From Paraburkholderia dilworthii (GTDB lineage Bacteria; Pseudomonadota; Gammaproteobacteria; Burkholderiales; Burkholderiaceae): a stretch of DNA of 64,000 bases. The number at the start of each line of letters is the position of its first letter. Position 1 is the stretch's first letter. The notes beneath the pieces are model-generated. The model saw only the letters and a program-made list of their open reading frames with translations. It had not been told where the DNA came from and searched no databases. The position numbers and the translations under genes were made by a program. The DNA is taken from NCBI RefSeq assembly GCF_000472525.1, contig NZ_AWZT01000024.1, positions 34,623 to 98,622 on the forward strand. Reading direction: 5' to 3'. This document shows, in pieces, positions 44,984 to 53,797 of this stretch.

Positions 44984-45490
44984 GTGCGATTTCACATGCG
45001 CTCGTTGATGGCGCGTTTCGCCGTTGCCGCAATCCTGCCGTTCGCGGCGATGTCATTCGCCGCGCTGAACGCGGCCCCCGCTCACGCACAGCAAATGCCG
45101 GCCGGCGCGAAACAGCCCAGCGAATTTCCGCGCGCGAAACTGACTGCGGGCATGTTCGTGATCGACGCGGCCGTGGCCGCCAACGACGCCGATCGCGAGC
45201 AAGGTCTGATGTACCGCACCACGCTGGCGCCGAATGAGGGCATGCTGTTCGTCTTCAACGAAAACGCCGTGCATTGCTTCTGGATGAAGAACACGTTGAT
45301 TCCGTTGTCGATTGCGTTTATCCGCGCAGACGGCACCGTCACCGACATCGACGAAATGCAGGCGGAGACGACCAACAATCACTGCCCGAAGAACAACGGC
45401 GTCTACGCGCTCGAAATGAGCAAGGGCTGGTTTACGTCGAAGGGTATCAAGCCTGGAATGAAGATTCAGGGTCTGCCGGCGGCGCAGTAA
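44984..45490 (+). CDS. exported DUF192 protein
   Basis: A 168-residue protein with a signal peptide (about 1-35, ending PAHA) and a DUF192 domain (about 50-165). Domain landmarks are DREQGLMYRTTLAPNEGMLFVFNE, FWMKNTLIPLSIAFI and YALEMSKGWFTSKGIKPGMKI. DUF192 proteins are small beta-barrel-like proteins with no settled function. Start GTG 44984 has AAGGAG seven bases upstream. An ATG five bases earlier is out of frame. Upstream frame extension overlaps the preceding terminator and is rejected. Confidence 0.85.
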   Translation: MRFHMRSLMARFAVAAILPFAAMSFAALNAAPAHAQQMPAGAKQPSEFPRAKLTAGMFVIDAAVAANDADREQGLMYRTTLAPNEGMLFVFNENAVHCFWMKNTLIPLSIAFIRADGTVTDIDEMQAETTNNHCPKNNGVYALEMSKGWFTSKGIKPGMKIQGLPAAQ

Positions 45491-45929
45491 CTCGCGCGCG
45501 AGTTCGCGCGGTGATTCGCCTGGTGTTGCCTGGTTTGCCTGGTGTTGCCTCGCGATTCGCCTGATAGCTCACGCAACGGTTAGCCTAAAACACGGCATCG
45601 TTTCACAGCGGCAGTTCTGCTCAAACGCCAGCCGCTTGTCCACACCGCTCACCGCAAAGCCGGTGCCTTTTCAAAAGGCTCCGGCTTTTGTCATTCCTGC
45701 CGAGCACCGCCCGCCATTCCTGCAACGTCCTGCACCGCAGTGCCGCCCCCTCCCGTACAGCCGCATCGCAGCGCCGCCATCGCCCGCCCGCCCCGGCCTG
45801 GCAAGATTCCTGCAAAAGACGGGCCGACGCGCTATCCTAGTATTCTTAGCAACACAGTATCCCGCGGTCCGGGCGGCACAGACTGTCGCCCGGCAACCGT
45901 TTCAGGCGCGCTATTCCAAGGAGGTTCAC
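45491..45929. other. intergenic region upstream of fusA, with long hairpin
   Basis: This 439-bp region carries a near-perfect 15-bp hairpin (45656-45688: AAAGCCGG-T-GCCTTTT, C loop, mirrored arm) followed by TGTC. The T tract is weak, so it may be a poor terminator for the DUF192 gene or a structured leader. A -10-like TATTCT lies at 45841-45846, giving a possible fusA leader of about 80 nt. The region is open in the fusA frame but lacks any conserved sequence. Confidence 0.45.
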
Positions 45930-48035
45930 GTGCCCCGCAAGACTCCCATCGAGCGCTACCGGAATATCGGCATCAGCGCTCACATCGATGCCGGCAAAAC
46001 CACCACGACTGAACGCATCCTGTTCTACACCGGCGTGACCCACAAGATCGGTGAGGTTCACGACGGTGCGGCGACGATGGACTGGATGGAACAGGAGCAG
46101 GAGCGCGGCATCACGATCACGTCGGCAGCTACCACCGCCTTCTGGAAAGGCATGGCCGGCAACTATCCCGAGCATCGGATCAATATTATCGACACGCCGG
46201 GGCACGTCGACTTCACGATTGAAGTCGAGCGTTCCATGCGCGTGCTCGACGGCGCCTGCATGGTCTACGACTCGGTGGGCGGCGTGCAGCCGCAATCTGA
46301 AACCGTCTGGCGTCAGGCGAACAAGTACAAGGTGCCGCGCATCGCATTCGTCAACAAGATGGACCGCGTCGGTGCAGACTTTTTCCGCGTGCAGCGCCAG
46401 ATCGGCGAGCGCCTGAAGGGCGTCGCAGTGCCGATCCAGATTCCTATCGGCGCGGAAGAACACTTCCAGGGCGTGGTCGATCTCGTCAAGATGAAGGCAA
46501 TCTTCTGGGACGAAGAGAACCAGGGCATCAAGTTCGAGTACCGCGACATCCCGGCAGAACTTGCGGACACCGCGAAGGAATGGCACGACAAGATGGTCGA
46601 GGCCGCGGCCGAGGCGAACGAAGCACTGCTCGACAAATATTTGGGCGGCGAAACGCTGACTGAAGAGGAAATCAAGCACGGCATTCGCGCGCGCTGCATT
46701 GCCAATGAAATCGTGCCGATGCTGTGCGGCAGCGCGTTCAAGAACAAGGGCGTGCAGGCGATGCTCGACGCGGTGATCGACTATCTTCCGTCGCCGGTCG
46801 ACGTGCCGGCAATTACCGGCCACGACGAACACGACAAGGAAATCGAGCGTCATCCGAACGACACCGATCCGTTCTCGGCGCTCGCCTTCAAGATCATGAC
46901 CGATCCGTTCGTGGGCCAGCTGATTTTCTTCCGCGTGTACTCGGGCGTCGTGAATTCGGGCGACACGGTCTACAACGCGATCAAGGAAAAGAAGGAGCGC
47001 CTCGGCCGGATCCTGCAGATGCATGCAAACGAGCGCAAGGAAATCAAGGAAGTCTACGCGGGCGACATCGCCGCGGCAGTCGGTCTGAAGGAAGCGACCA
47101 CCGGCGACACGCTGTGCGATCCGAACCACGTGATCATCCTCGAAAAAATGATCTTCCCCGAGCCGGTGATCTCGCAGGCCGTCGAGCCGAAGACCAAGGT
47201 CGATCAGGAGAAGATGGGCATCGCGCTGAATCGTCTCGCGCAAGAAGACCCGTCGTTCCGCGTGCAAACGGACGAGGAATCCGGCCAGACGATCATCTCC
47301 GGCATGGGCGAGCTGCACCTGGAAATTCTCGTCGACCGGATGAAGCGCGAGTTCGGCGTGGAAGCAACGGTCGGCAAGCCGCAGGTTGCTTATCGCGAGA
47401 CGGTGCGCAACAAGGTCGAAGACGTGGAAGGCAAGTTCGTCAAGCAATCGGGCGGCCGCGGCCAGTACGGCCACGCGGTGATCACGCTCGAGCCGGCGCC
47501 CCAGGGCAAGGGCTATGAATTCGTCGACGCGATCAAGGGCGGCGTGATTCCCCGTGAATACATCCCGGCCGTCGACAAGGGCATCCAGGAAACACTGAAG
47601 GCCGGCGTGCTCGCGGGCTATCCGGTGGTGGACGTGAAGGTGACGCTGACCTTCGGCTCGTACCACGACGTCGACTCGAACGAAAACGCATTCCGTATGG
47701 CCGGTTCGATGGCCTTCAAGGAAGCCATGCGCAAGGCAAAGCCCGTTCTGCTCGAGCCGATGATGGCCGTCGAGGTGGAAACGCCCGAAGACTTCATGGG
47801 CAACGTGATGGGCGATCTTTCGAGCCGGCGCGGCCTCGTGCAAGGCATGGAAGACATCGCGGGCGGCGGCGGCAAGCTCGTGCGCGCCGAAGTGCCGCTC
47901 GCGGAAATGTTTGGCTATTCGACGTCGCTGCGCTCGGCGACGCAAGGCCGCGCCACCTACACGATGGAGTTCAAGCATTACGCCGAAACGCCGAACAACG
48001 TCGCGGAAGCCGTGATCAACGCGAAGCACAAGTAA
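45930..48035 (+). CDS. fusA: elongation factor G
   Basis: A 701-residue translational GTPase that drives ribosome translocation. G-domain motifs are AHIDAGKTTTTERIL (G1, 17-31), GITITSA (G2), DTPGHVDF (G3) and NKMD (G4). Domains II to V follow, with GMGELHLEILVDRMKREF and the domain IV tip GSYHDVDSNENAFRMAGSMAF. Start is GTG (MPRKTPIERYRN) with AAGGAGG upstream. Neighbours are not rpsL, rpsG or tuf, so this is outside the str operon and may be a second EF-G gene, as reported for some Burkholderia. A strong terminator follows. Confidence 0.96.
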   Translation: MPRKTPIERYRNIGISAHIDAGKTTTTERILFYTGVTHKIGEVHDGAATMDWMEQEQERGITITSAATTAFWKGMAGNYPEHRINIIDTPGHVDFTIEVERSMRVLDGACMVYDSVGGVQPQSETVWRQANKYKVPRIAFVNKMDRVGADFFRVQRQIGERLKGVAVPIQIPIGAEEHFQGVVDLVKMKAIFWDEENQGIKFEYRDIPAELADTAKEWHDKMVEAAAEANEALLDKYLGGETLTEEEIKHGIRARCIANEIVPMLCGSAFKNKGVQAMLDAVIDYLPSPVDVPAITGHDEHDKEIERHPNDTDPFSALAFKIMTDPFVGQLIFFRVYSGVVNSGDTVYNAIKEKKERLGRILQMHANERKEIKEVYAGDIAAAVGLKEATTGDTLCDPNHVIILEKMIFPEPVISQAVEPKTKVDQEKMGIALNRLAQEDPSFRVQTDEESGQTIISGMGELHLEILVDRMKREFGVEATVGKPQVAYRETVRNKVEDVEGKFVKQSGGRGQYGHAVITLEPAPQGKGYEFVDAIKGGVIPREYIPAVDKGIQETLKAGVLAGYPVVDVKVTLTFGSYHDVDSNENAFRMAGSMAFKEAMRKAKPVLLEPMMAVEVETPEDFMGNVMGDLSSRRGLVQGMEDIAGGGGKLVRAEVPLAEMFGYSTSLRSATQGRATYTMEFKHYAETPNNVAEAVINAKHK

Positions 48036-48096
48036 GCGCCTGCGCCAGTGAACACAGCCTGCGTGCCGCAGCAAGGCCACTCAGGCTGAACATACG

Positions 48097-48124
48097 AAGC
48101 CCGTCCTCTGGACGGGCTTTTTTT
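48097..48124 (+). terminator. intrinsic terminator after fusA
   Basis: A 10-bp stem, AAGCCCGTCC / GGACGGGCTT, with a TCT loop is followed by TTTTT. Confidence 0.92.
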
Positions 48125-48246
48125 CGCCAACGAAGGACCCAGACGCGCCCGTCCCCACGCACGTTTTTGAACGTGTAAAAATGCCGGACGGCTCCGCGGC
48201 CATTGCCACGACGAATGCCAAACGCAAGCCCACGAGGAGAGATGCG

Positions 48247-48768
48247 ATGAGCCAGGATCACGAACATCCGCATTACAACGAGGAGCGCGACCAGGAAGCG
48301 GCGCCTGTCGATTGGCGCGAGCACGGCGTGAAGGTGATTCGGGGCGATCAGCTCGACACCAACACCGCGCAGACGCCGGGTATGAATCGCGCGGCCGCGA
48401 TCAACGCGGCACGCGTCGGCGCGCAAAAAATCTGGGCCGGCACAGTGACGATCCATCCGAATGCGAAGACCGGCGCTCACCATCACGGCGCGCTCGAAAG
48501 CGTGATCTATGTGGTGCGCGGCCACGCGCGCATGCGCTGGGGCGAGCATCTGGAATTCACCGCCGAAGCCGGTCCCGGCGACTTCATCTTCGTGCCGCCG
48601 TATGTGCCGCATCAGGAGATCAATGCGAGCACCGACGATCCTCTCGAATGCGTGCTGGTGCGCAGCGACAACGAAGCGGTCGTGGTCAATCTGAATATCG
48701 ATGCTGTCGAACAACCCGAAACGGTGTACTGGGTCGATCCGATCCACAAACATCCGCACGATCACTAA
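48247..48768 (+). CDS. cupin-domain protein
   Basis: A 173-residue protein with a single cupin barrel. The metal-binding cupin motif 1 is visible as HPNAKTGAHHHGALESVIYVVRGHARMRWG (His-His-Glu set) and motif 2 as PGDFIFVPPYVPHQEIN. The N-terminal 25 residues are His/Glu/Asp-rich (QDHEHPHYNEERDQE). GAGGAGAG precedes the ATG. It ends 17 bp before the NiCoT permease gene and may be co-transcribed with it. The His-rich ends (also HKHPHDH at the C-terminus) fit metal binding, but activity is unknown. Confidence 0.82.
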   Translation: MSQDHEHPHYNEERDQEAAPVDWREHGVKVIRGDQLDTNTAQTPGMNRAAAINAARVGAQKIWAGTVTIHPNAKTGAHHHGALESVIYVVRGHARMRWGEHLEFTAEAGPGDFIFVPPYVPHQEINASTDDPLECVLVRSDNEAVVVNLNIDAVEQPETVYWVDPIHKHPHDH

Positions 48769-48785
48769 TCACTTTCACGCGACTC

Positions 48786-49814
48786 ATGACGCCGACTGCT
48801 TCGCTGCGCCCTCGCCTCGTCACGCTGTACGCCGCTCTGATCGCGGCTAATATCGGCGCATGGACGTGGGCGCTAATCGCGTTTCGCCACTATCCGCTGC
48901 TGCTCGGCACCGCATTGCTCGCATATGGTTTCGGTCTGCGCCATGCGGTCGACGCGGACCACATCGCCGCCATCGACGCCGTCACCCGCAAGCTGATGCA
49001 AGCCGGCAAGCGGCCGCTCGGCGTGGGCCTGTCGTTTTCGCTCGGACATTCGACCATCGTGATCGTCGCGACGCTCGGTATCGCATGGACCGCGCATTCG
49101 CTGCACGGCCGCTTCGAAACCTTCAAGGCGGTGGGCGGCACACTCGGCACACTCGTTTCGGCGACGTTCCTGCTCGTGCTCGCGGCTGTGAACCTCGTGA
49201 TCCTGCGCGACGTGTGGCGCCGTTATCGCCACGCCGGGCATGACGGCGAATTGCCCGCTGCCGCGTCGGACGCTTTCCGCGCGGCCAGTCCCGCAGGTCT
49301 TCTGTCCCGGGCATTGCGGCCGCTTTTCCGGCTCGTGACGAAAAGCTGGCACATGTACCCCGTAGGCGTGCTCTTTGGCCTCGGCTTCGACACCGCAACC
49401 GAAATCGGCTTGCTCGCAATCGCCGCGTCTGAAGCGGGCAAGGGCCTACCGTTGTATTCCATCCTTGTGTTCCCCGCGCTCTTCACCGCGGGTATGACGC
49501 TGGTCGATTCAACGGACAACGTGCTGATGGTCCATGCGTACGGCTGGGCTATGGACGACCCCAAGCGCAAGCTCTACTACAACGCGAGTATCACGTTGGT
49601 GTCCGCTGTCGTCGCTATTGTGATTGGCGGCGTCGAGGCGTTGGGGCTGCTGTCGGACAAACTCGGTCTCAGCGGCGGCATGTGGGACGCGGTGGCGAAC
49701 ATGAACGAGCAGTTCGGCGTGCTCGGCTACGGCATCGTCGCTGCGTTCATGGCGTGCTGGATCGGCTCGGTGCTGTTCCATCGCTGGAGGCGGCCGGGCA
49801 TCGCCGCGCGGTAA
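48786..49814 (+). CDS. nickel/cobalt permease of the NiCoT (HoxN/NixA) family
   Basis: A 342-residue inner-membrane secondary transporter with about eight hydrophobic helices. The family signature RHAVDADHIAAID is at 52-64 in TM2, where the His and Asp residues are needed for metal recognition. LGHSTIVIVATLG, LGFDTATEIGLLAI and FPALFTAGMTLVDSTDNVLM are the other conserved motifs. No hydrogenase or urease gene is in the window, so the enzyme that needs the metal is unknown. The ATG has no clear Shine-Dalgarno, and coupling to the cupin gene 17 bp upstream is possible. Confidence 0.9.
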   Translation: MTPTASLRPRLVTLYAALIAANIGAWTWALIAFRHYPLLLGTALLAYGFGLRHAVDADHIAAIDAVTRKLMQAGKRPLGVGLSFSLGHSTIVIVATLGIAWTAHSLHGRFETFKAVGGTLGTLVSATFLLVLAAVNLVILRDVWRRYRHAGHDGELPAAASDAFRAASPAGLLSRALRPLFRLVTKSWHMYPVGVLFGLGFDTATEIGLLAIAASEAGKGLPLYSILVFPALFTAGMTLVDSTDNVLMVHAYGWAMDDPKRKLYYNASITLVSAVVAIVIGGVEALGLLSDKLGLSGGMWDAVANMNEQFGVLGYGIVAAFMACWIGSVLFHRWRRPGIAAR

Positions 49815-50202
49815 ATGCAACCGCGTTGGAACGATGATTGCGACGCGGTCGGTAAGCTTTGCGCCGCCGCGTTGTGGGTTGTTTCGCTATAGCGTCTGAG
49901 GTGCATCTGTGCCGCGTGCAACGCATGGCTCCTGTGTGCACGATGCCGCGCCGGGCGCTGCGGTGAGCGTTGCGGTGACTGTTGCGGCAAGCGCCGCGCC
50001 GACCGTTGTGACGACGACACACACGCGCCCTTTTATCTGCGGATCGCCAATGCGAGACCGCCGCGAGCGCTCCAATCCGCGAGCAATCGCTTAAACTGAA
50101 GTCGCCTTGCATCGCCGCAATCGCGCCGCCTCGCAGTCAGCCTGCCGCGCATCCGGCGCGGCTTCTCAGAACCGGCAACCGAACGGACTGGACATTCCAT
50201 CG
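49815..50202. other. intergenic region before the ABC importer operon
   Basis: A 388-bp gap with direct and inverted GCG-rich motifs (49930-50000) but no clear terminator or consensus promoter. A 61-codon rightward frame at 49909-50094 lacks a ribosome site and looks non-coding. Confidence 0.35.
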
Positions 50203-51876
50203 ATGAAGACTCCCGCTGACCGATTCCCCGCTCTCGACCTCGCCCGCCGCACCGCCGACGCCTACGGCAATCACGCAGTCGACGAATTTCTCGCCGGCCG
50301 CATCACGCGTCGCGATCTGCTGCGCTATGCGAGCGTGATCGGTTTGTCGCTCGCTGGCGGCGGCGTGCTGGTTGCGCCGCGAGCGCACGCACAAGGTCAG
50401 GCGGGTGCGGGTGTTCCTTCAAACCAGACGATTCGCGTCGCGCATCTGACGCCCGCTGGCGCGGTGGACCCGCTCACCGTAACCGATGCCGCGAGCCTCG
50501 CGTTGCTGAACCAGACCGGCGAATTCCTGATCGACGACGACGGCGAAAAGCTCATGCTGAAGCCGGCCCTGGCGCTCTCGTGGAAGCCGAACGACAAGGG
50601 CGACGTGTGGACGTTCAAGCTGCGCGAGAACGTCAAATTCCACGACGGCCAGCCCTTCACCGCCAAAGACGTGGTCACCACGTTCGACCGTCTCGCCGAC
50701 CCCGCAAGCGGATCGGCTGCGCTCTCCGTGCTAAAAGGCGTGCTGTCCAAAGGCGGCGCGAAGGTCGTCGACGAGCACACCGTCGCGTTCCATCTCGATG
50801 CGCCGAACGGTAACTTTCCCTACTACGTTTCCTCGGACAATTACAACGCCGTGATCTTGCCCGCGAACTATGCGGGCGGTTATGAAAAGAGCTTCATCGG
50901 TACAGGTCCGTTCAAGTTCGAGAAGTATCAGCCGAAGGTCGGCGCATCGTTTGTGCGCAATCCGGATTACTGGGGCCAAAAAGCGTTACCACAACGCGTA
51001 CAGTTTTCGTTCTACGCCGATCAGCAGGCGCAACTGCTTGCGCTGCAAGGCCATCAAGCCGACGTGATGGGCACCTTCACTGTTCAGGGCGGCGCGGCCA
51101 TTCTGAACAATCCCGACTACAAGGCGATCGGCGTGAAGTCGAGCGCGCATCGGCAGATTCATATGCGCAACGACAACCCGCTCTTCAAGGACAAGCGCGT
51201 GCGTCAGGCGCTCGCATTGTCGCTCGATCGCGACGTGCTGGTGCGCGGCCTCTTCAAAGGCCGCGCGCAACTCGGTAACGACAGCCCGTTTGCGCCGGTG
51301 TTTCCGTCGTCGGACGCTGGGGTCCCGCAGCGCAAAATCGACGTAGCCAAAGCGAAACAGTTGCTCGCGCAAGCAGGCGTGCCTAATGGTTTCGACGTCA
51401 CGCTCACCACCGAAAAGTACATGGAGATTCCCGATCTCGCGGTCGTCGTGCAGAACGCGGCGAAGGCGATCGGCGTACGTATCAATCTGAAAGTGGAGAG
51501 CCAGTCGCTGTATTACGGCGCGGGCACGCCAGGCAAATCGGATTGGCTCGACTCGCCGCTCGGCATCACCGACTACGGTCATCGCGGCGTACCGAACGTA
51601 TTCCTGAATGCGCCGCTCACGAGCACCGGCACGTGGAACGCCGCGCATTTCAAGAACCCGCAATACGATCAGCTGGTCGCGCAGTTCGTCGCGGCCATCG
51701 ACCTCGCATCGCAGAAAAAAATCTCCGGACAGATTCAGACGCTGCTGCTCGATGAAACGCCGATCATCATTCCGTTCTTCTACGATCAGCTGATCGCGAT
51801 GCGCAAGGGCGTGAATGGCGTGCGCTTTACCGCGCTCGCGCAGCTCTATTTCGACCGCGCGGTGTTGAGCGCGTAA
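50203..51876 (+). CDS. ABC transporter substrate-binding protein (peptide/nickel type) with Tat signal
   Basis: A 557-residue SBP_bac_5 protein. Residues 34-63 form a twin-arginine signal (ITRRDLLRYASVIGLSL, cleavage after AHA 63), preceded by an unusually long 33-residue N-region. Family landmarks are KPALALSWKPNDKGDVWTFKLRENVKFHDGQPF and DVAKAKQLLAQAGVPNG. Tat export implies folding or cofactor binding before export. It is first in a four-gene set with two permeases and a double ATPase (gaps of 41 bp or overlaps). The family includes DppA, OppA and NikA. The NiCoT gene upstream makes metal or metal-chelate uptake thinkable, but the ligand is unknown. Confidence 0.87.
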   Translation: MKTPADRFPALDLARRTADAYGNHAVDEFLAGRITRRDLLRYASVIGLSLAGGGVLVAPRAHAQGQAGAGVPSNQTIRVAHLTPAGAVDPLTVTDAASLALLNQTGEFLIDDDGEKLMLKPALALSWKPNDKGDVWTFKLRENVKFHDGQPFTAKDVVTTFDRLADPASGSAALSVLKGVLSKGGAKVVDEHTVAFHLDAPNGNFPYYVSSDNYNAVILPANYAGGYEKSFIGTGPFKFEKYQPKVGASFVRNPDYWGQKALPQRVQFSFYADQQAQLLALQGHQADVMGTFTVQGGAAILNNPDYKAIGVKSSAHRQIHMRNDNPLFKDKRVRQALALSLDRDVLVRGLFKGRAQLGNDSPFAPVFPSSDAGVPQRKIDVAKAKQLLAQAGVPNGFDVTLTTEKYMEIPDLAVVVQNAAKAIGVRINLKVESQSLYYGAGTPGKSDWLDSPLGITDYGHRGVPNVFLNAPLTSTGTWNAAHFKNPQYDQLVAQFVAAIDLASQKKISGQIQTLLLDETPIIIPFFYDQLIAMRKGVNGVRFTALAQLYFDRAVLSA

Positions 51877-51917
51877 GCGTCTCACATGGCCGCCCAATCA
51901 TTCGACAAGCGTTCACG

Positions 51918-52931
51918 ATGTCGACCACGGTGAATCGTTCCGCCCCGGCGCCGGCCCCGAACCGCAACGCCGGCCGCGTCGTGCGTTTTCTTGCGACGCG
52001 CGTCGGGCTGTCGCTGATCACGCTGTGGCTGTTGTCCGTGATCGTGTTCGCGGGCGGACAACTGTTGCCCGGCGATATCGGTCGCGCGGTGCTGGGGCCG
52101 CTCGCCGATGCGCGCGCGGTCGCCGCGCTCAATCATCAACTCGGCGCCGACCGTCCGCTCATGACGCAATACGTCGAGTGGATTTCGCATTTCGTGCGCG
52201 GTGACATGGGCCTTTCGTACGCGTATCGCGAGCCGGTGGGACCGTTTATCGCCGACGCGCTCGCGCATTCCGCGAAGCTCGGCCTGCTCGCGTTCATCGT
52301 GGTGGTGCCGCTCGGCATCGCGGGCGGCGTGTGGTCCGCGATGCATGCGGGACGCTGGCTCGATCGCACGATCAGCATTGCCGGTTTGTCGGCGACTGTG
52401 GTGCCGGAATTCGTGTCGTCGATCGTGCTGATTCTGGTGTTCGGCGTGTGGCTGCGCTGGCTGCCTATCGAAGCTTCGTATCCACCCGACGCCGGCGCGC
52501 TCGAACAATTGCGTCATCTGATTTTGCCGGTGCTGCCGCTCGTGCTCGTGTTCTTCGGTTACATCGCGCGGATGGCGCGCGCCGGCACCGTCGAAGCGCT
52601 GGACGCCGACTACACGCGCACCGCGATCCTCAAGGGCTTGCCGCGTCATATCGTGATCTGGCGGCACGTGTTGCGCAACGCGCTGCTGCCGACCATCACC
52701 GTGGCCGCGACGCAACTCGGTTATATGATCGGCGGTCTCGTGGTGGTCGAGACGCTGTTCCGCTATCCGGGCATCGGCTCGCTGATCTACAACGCCGCCA
52801 AGGCCAAGGACTTTCCTATGCTCGAAGCCGGCGTGCTGACCATCGGCGTGGTCTACACCGTCGCCAATCTGGTCGCGGATGCGTTGCACGTGCTGCTTAA
52901 TCCGCGCTTACGCGTGAGGAGCGCCGAATGA
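51918..52931 (+). CDS. ABC transporter permease, DppB-like
   Basis: A 337-residue inner-membrane permease. LSLITLWLLSVIVFAGGQLLPGD is TM1 with the typical DppB loop. The EAA cytoplasmic loop is visible as TRTAILKGLPRHIVIWRHVLRNALLPTITV, followed by GGLVVVETLFRYPGIGSLIYNA. Six hydrophobic segments are expected. Its stop overlaps the start of the next permease gene by 4 bp (ATGA), so expression is coupled. Confidence 0.92.
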   Translation: MSTTVNRSAPAPAPNRNAGRVVRFLATRVGLSLITLWLLSVIVFAGGQLLPGDIGRAVLGPLADARAVAALNHQLGADRPLMTQYVEWISHFVRGDMGLSYAYREPVGPFIADALAHSAKLGLLAFIVVVPLGIAGGVWSAMHAGRWLDRTISIAGLSATVVPEFVSSIVLILVFGVWLRWLPIEASYPPDAGALEQLRHLILPVLPLVLVFFGYIARMARAGTVEALDADYTRTAILKGLPRHIVIWRHVLRNALLPTITVAATQLGYMIGGLVVVETLFRYPGIGSLIYNAAKAKDFPMLEAGVLTIGVVYTVANLVADALHVLLNPRLRVRSAE

Positions 52932-53797
52932 GCACGATCGTTCCACCGGCCGCGCCGCGCGCCGCGAGCGAGCCGCGTTTCGACCAGTTGCGTGTGCTGC
53001 TGCGCTCGCCCACGTTCGTGGTGGGCGTGCTCATCGTCGTGTGGTGGATTGTGTGCGCGATTGCCGGGCAATGGTTCGTGCCCGTCGATCCGTATGCATC
53101 CGACCCACTCAATTCGCTGATGCCGCCCGACCGCGCGCACTGGTTCGGCACCGACCAACTCGGCCGCGATGTGTTCTCGCGTGTGATTGTCGGCGCGCGC
53201 GATATTCTCACCATCGCGCCGCTCGCCACGCTGCTCGGCACGGTCGCGGGCACGGCGTTGGGCTTGATCGTCGGTTACTTCGACGGTTGGGTCGATAACG
53301 TGGTGGGCCGCGGGATCGACGCCATACTCGCGCTGCCGCTCGTGATCGTCGCGCTGCTCGCGCTGGCTGCCGTAGGCGCATCGAATTTCACTGTGATACT
53401 CGTGATCGGCATCACGTTTGCGCCGATCACCGCGCGCACGGTGCGCGCCGCCGTGTTCGCCGAGCGGCATCTCGACTACGTTGCCGCCGCGCAGCTGCGG
53501 GGCGAACGCGCGCCGTACATCATGTTCGCGGAAATTCTGCCGAACGTACTGCCGCCGATCATCGTCGAGGCGACTGTGCGGCTCGGTTACGCGATCTTCG
53601 CGGTGGCCACGCTGTCGTTTCTTGGCTTCGGCATTCAACCGCCTTCAGCCGACTGGGGCCTCGCGCTCTCCGAGTCGTACACGCTGATGGCGGGCGGCGC
53701 ATGGTGGACCGTCGTGTTCGCGGCCGGCGCAATCGCGACGCTGGTCGTAGGCGTGAATCTGATCGCCGACGGCGTACAAGGCGTGCTCGACCGATGA
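52928..53797 (+). CDS. ABC transporter permease, DppC-like
   Basis: A 289-residue inner-membrane permease. The N-terminal cytoplasmic stretch is followed by VVGVLIVVWWIVCAIAGQWF (TM1) and the DppC hallmark FGTDQLGRDVFSRVIVGARDIL. The EAA loop is at YVAAAQLRGERAPYIMFAEILPNVLPPIIVEAT. It overlaps both neighbours by 4 bp and would pair with the DppB-like subunit. Confidence 0.92.
   Translation: MSTIVPPAAPRAASEPRFDQLRVLLRSPTFVVGVLIVVWWIVCAIAGQWFVPVDPYASDPLNSLMPPDRAHWFGTDQLGRDVFSRVIVGARDILTIAPLATLLGTVAGTALGLIVGYFDGWVDNVVGRGIDAILALPLVIVALLALAAVGASNFTVILVIGITFAPITARTVRAAVFAERHLDYVAAAQLRGERAPYIMFAEILPNVLPPIIVEATVRLGYAIFAVATLSFLGFGIQPPSADWGLALSESYTLMAGGAWWTVVFAAGAIATLVVGVNLIADGVQGVLDR

Noticed and set aside
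45846..48080. 744-codon minus-strand frame opposite fusA
   Set aside because: Composition (His, Arg, Val, Leu) is typical of antisense to a highly expressed gene. The plus strand carries all EF-G motifs.
49909..50094. 61-codon frame before the ABC operon
   Set aside because: No ribosome site and composition like non-coding GC-rich DNA.
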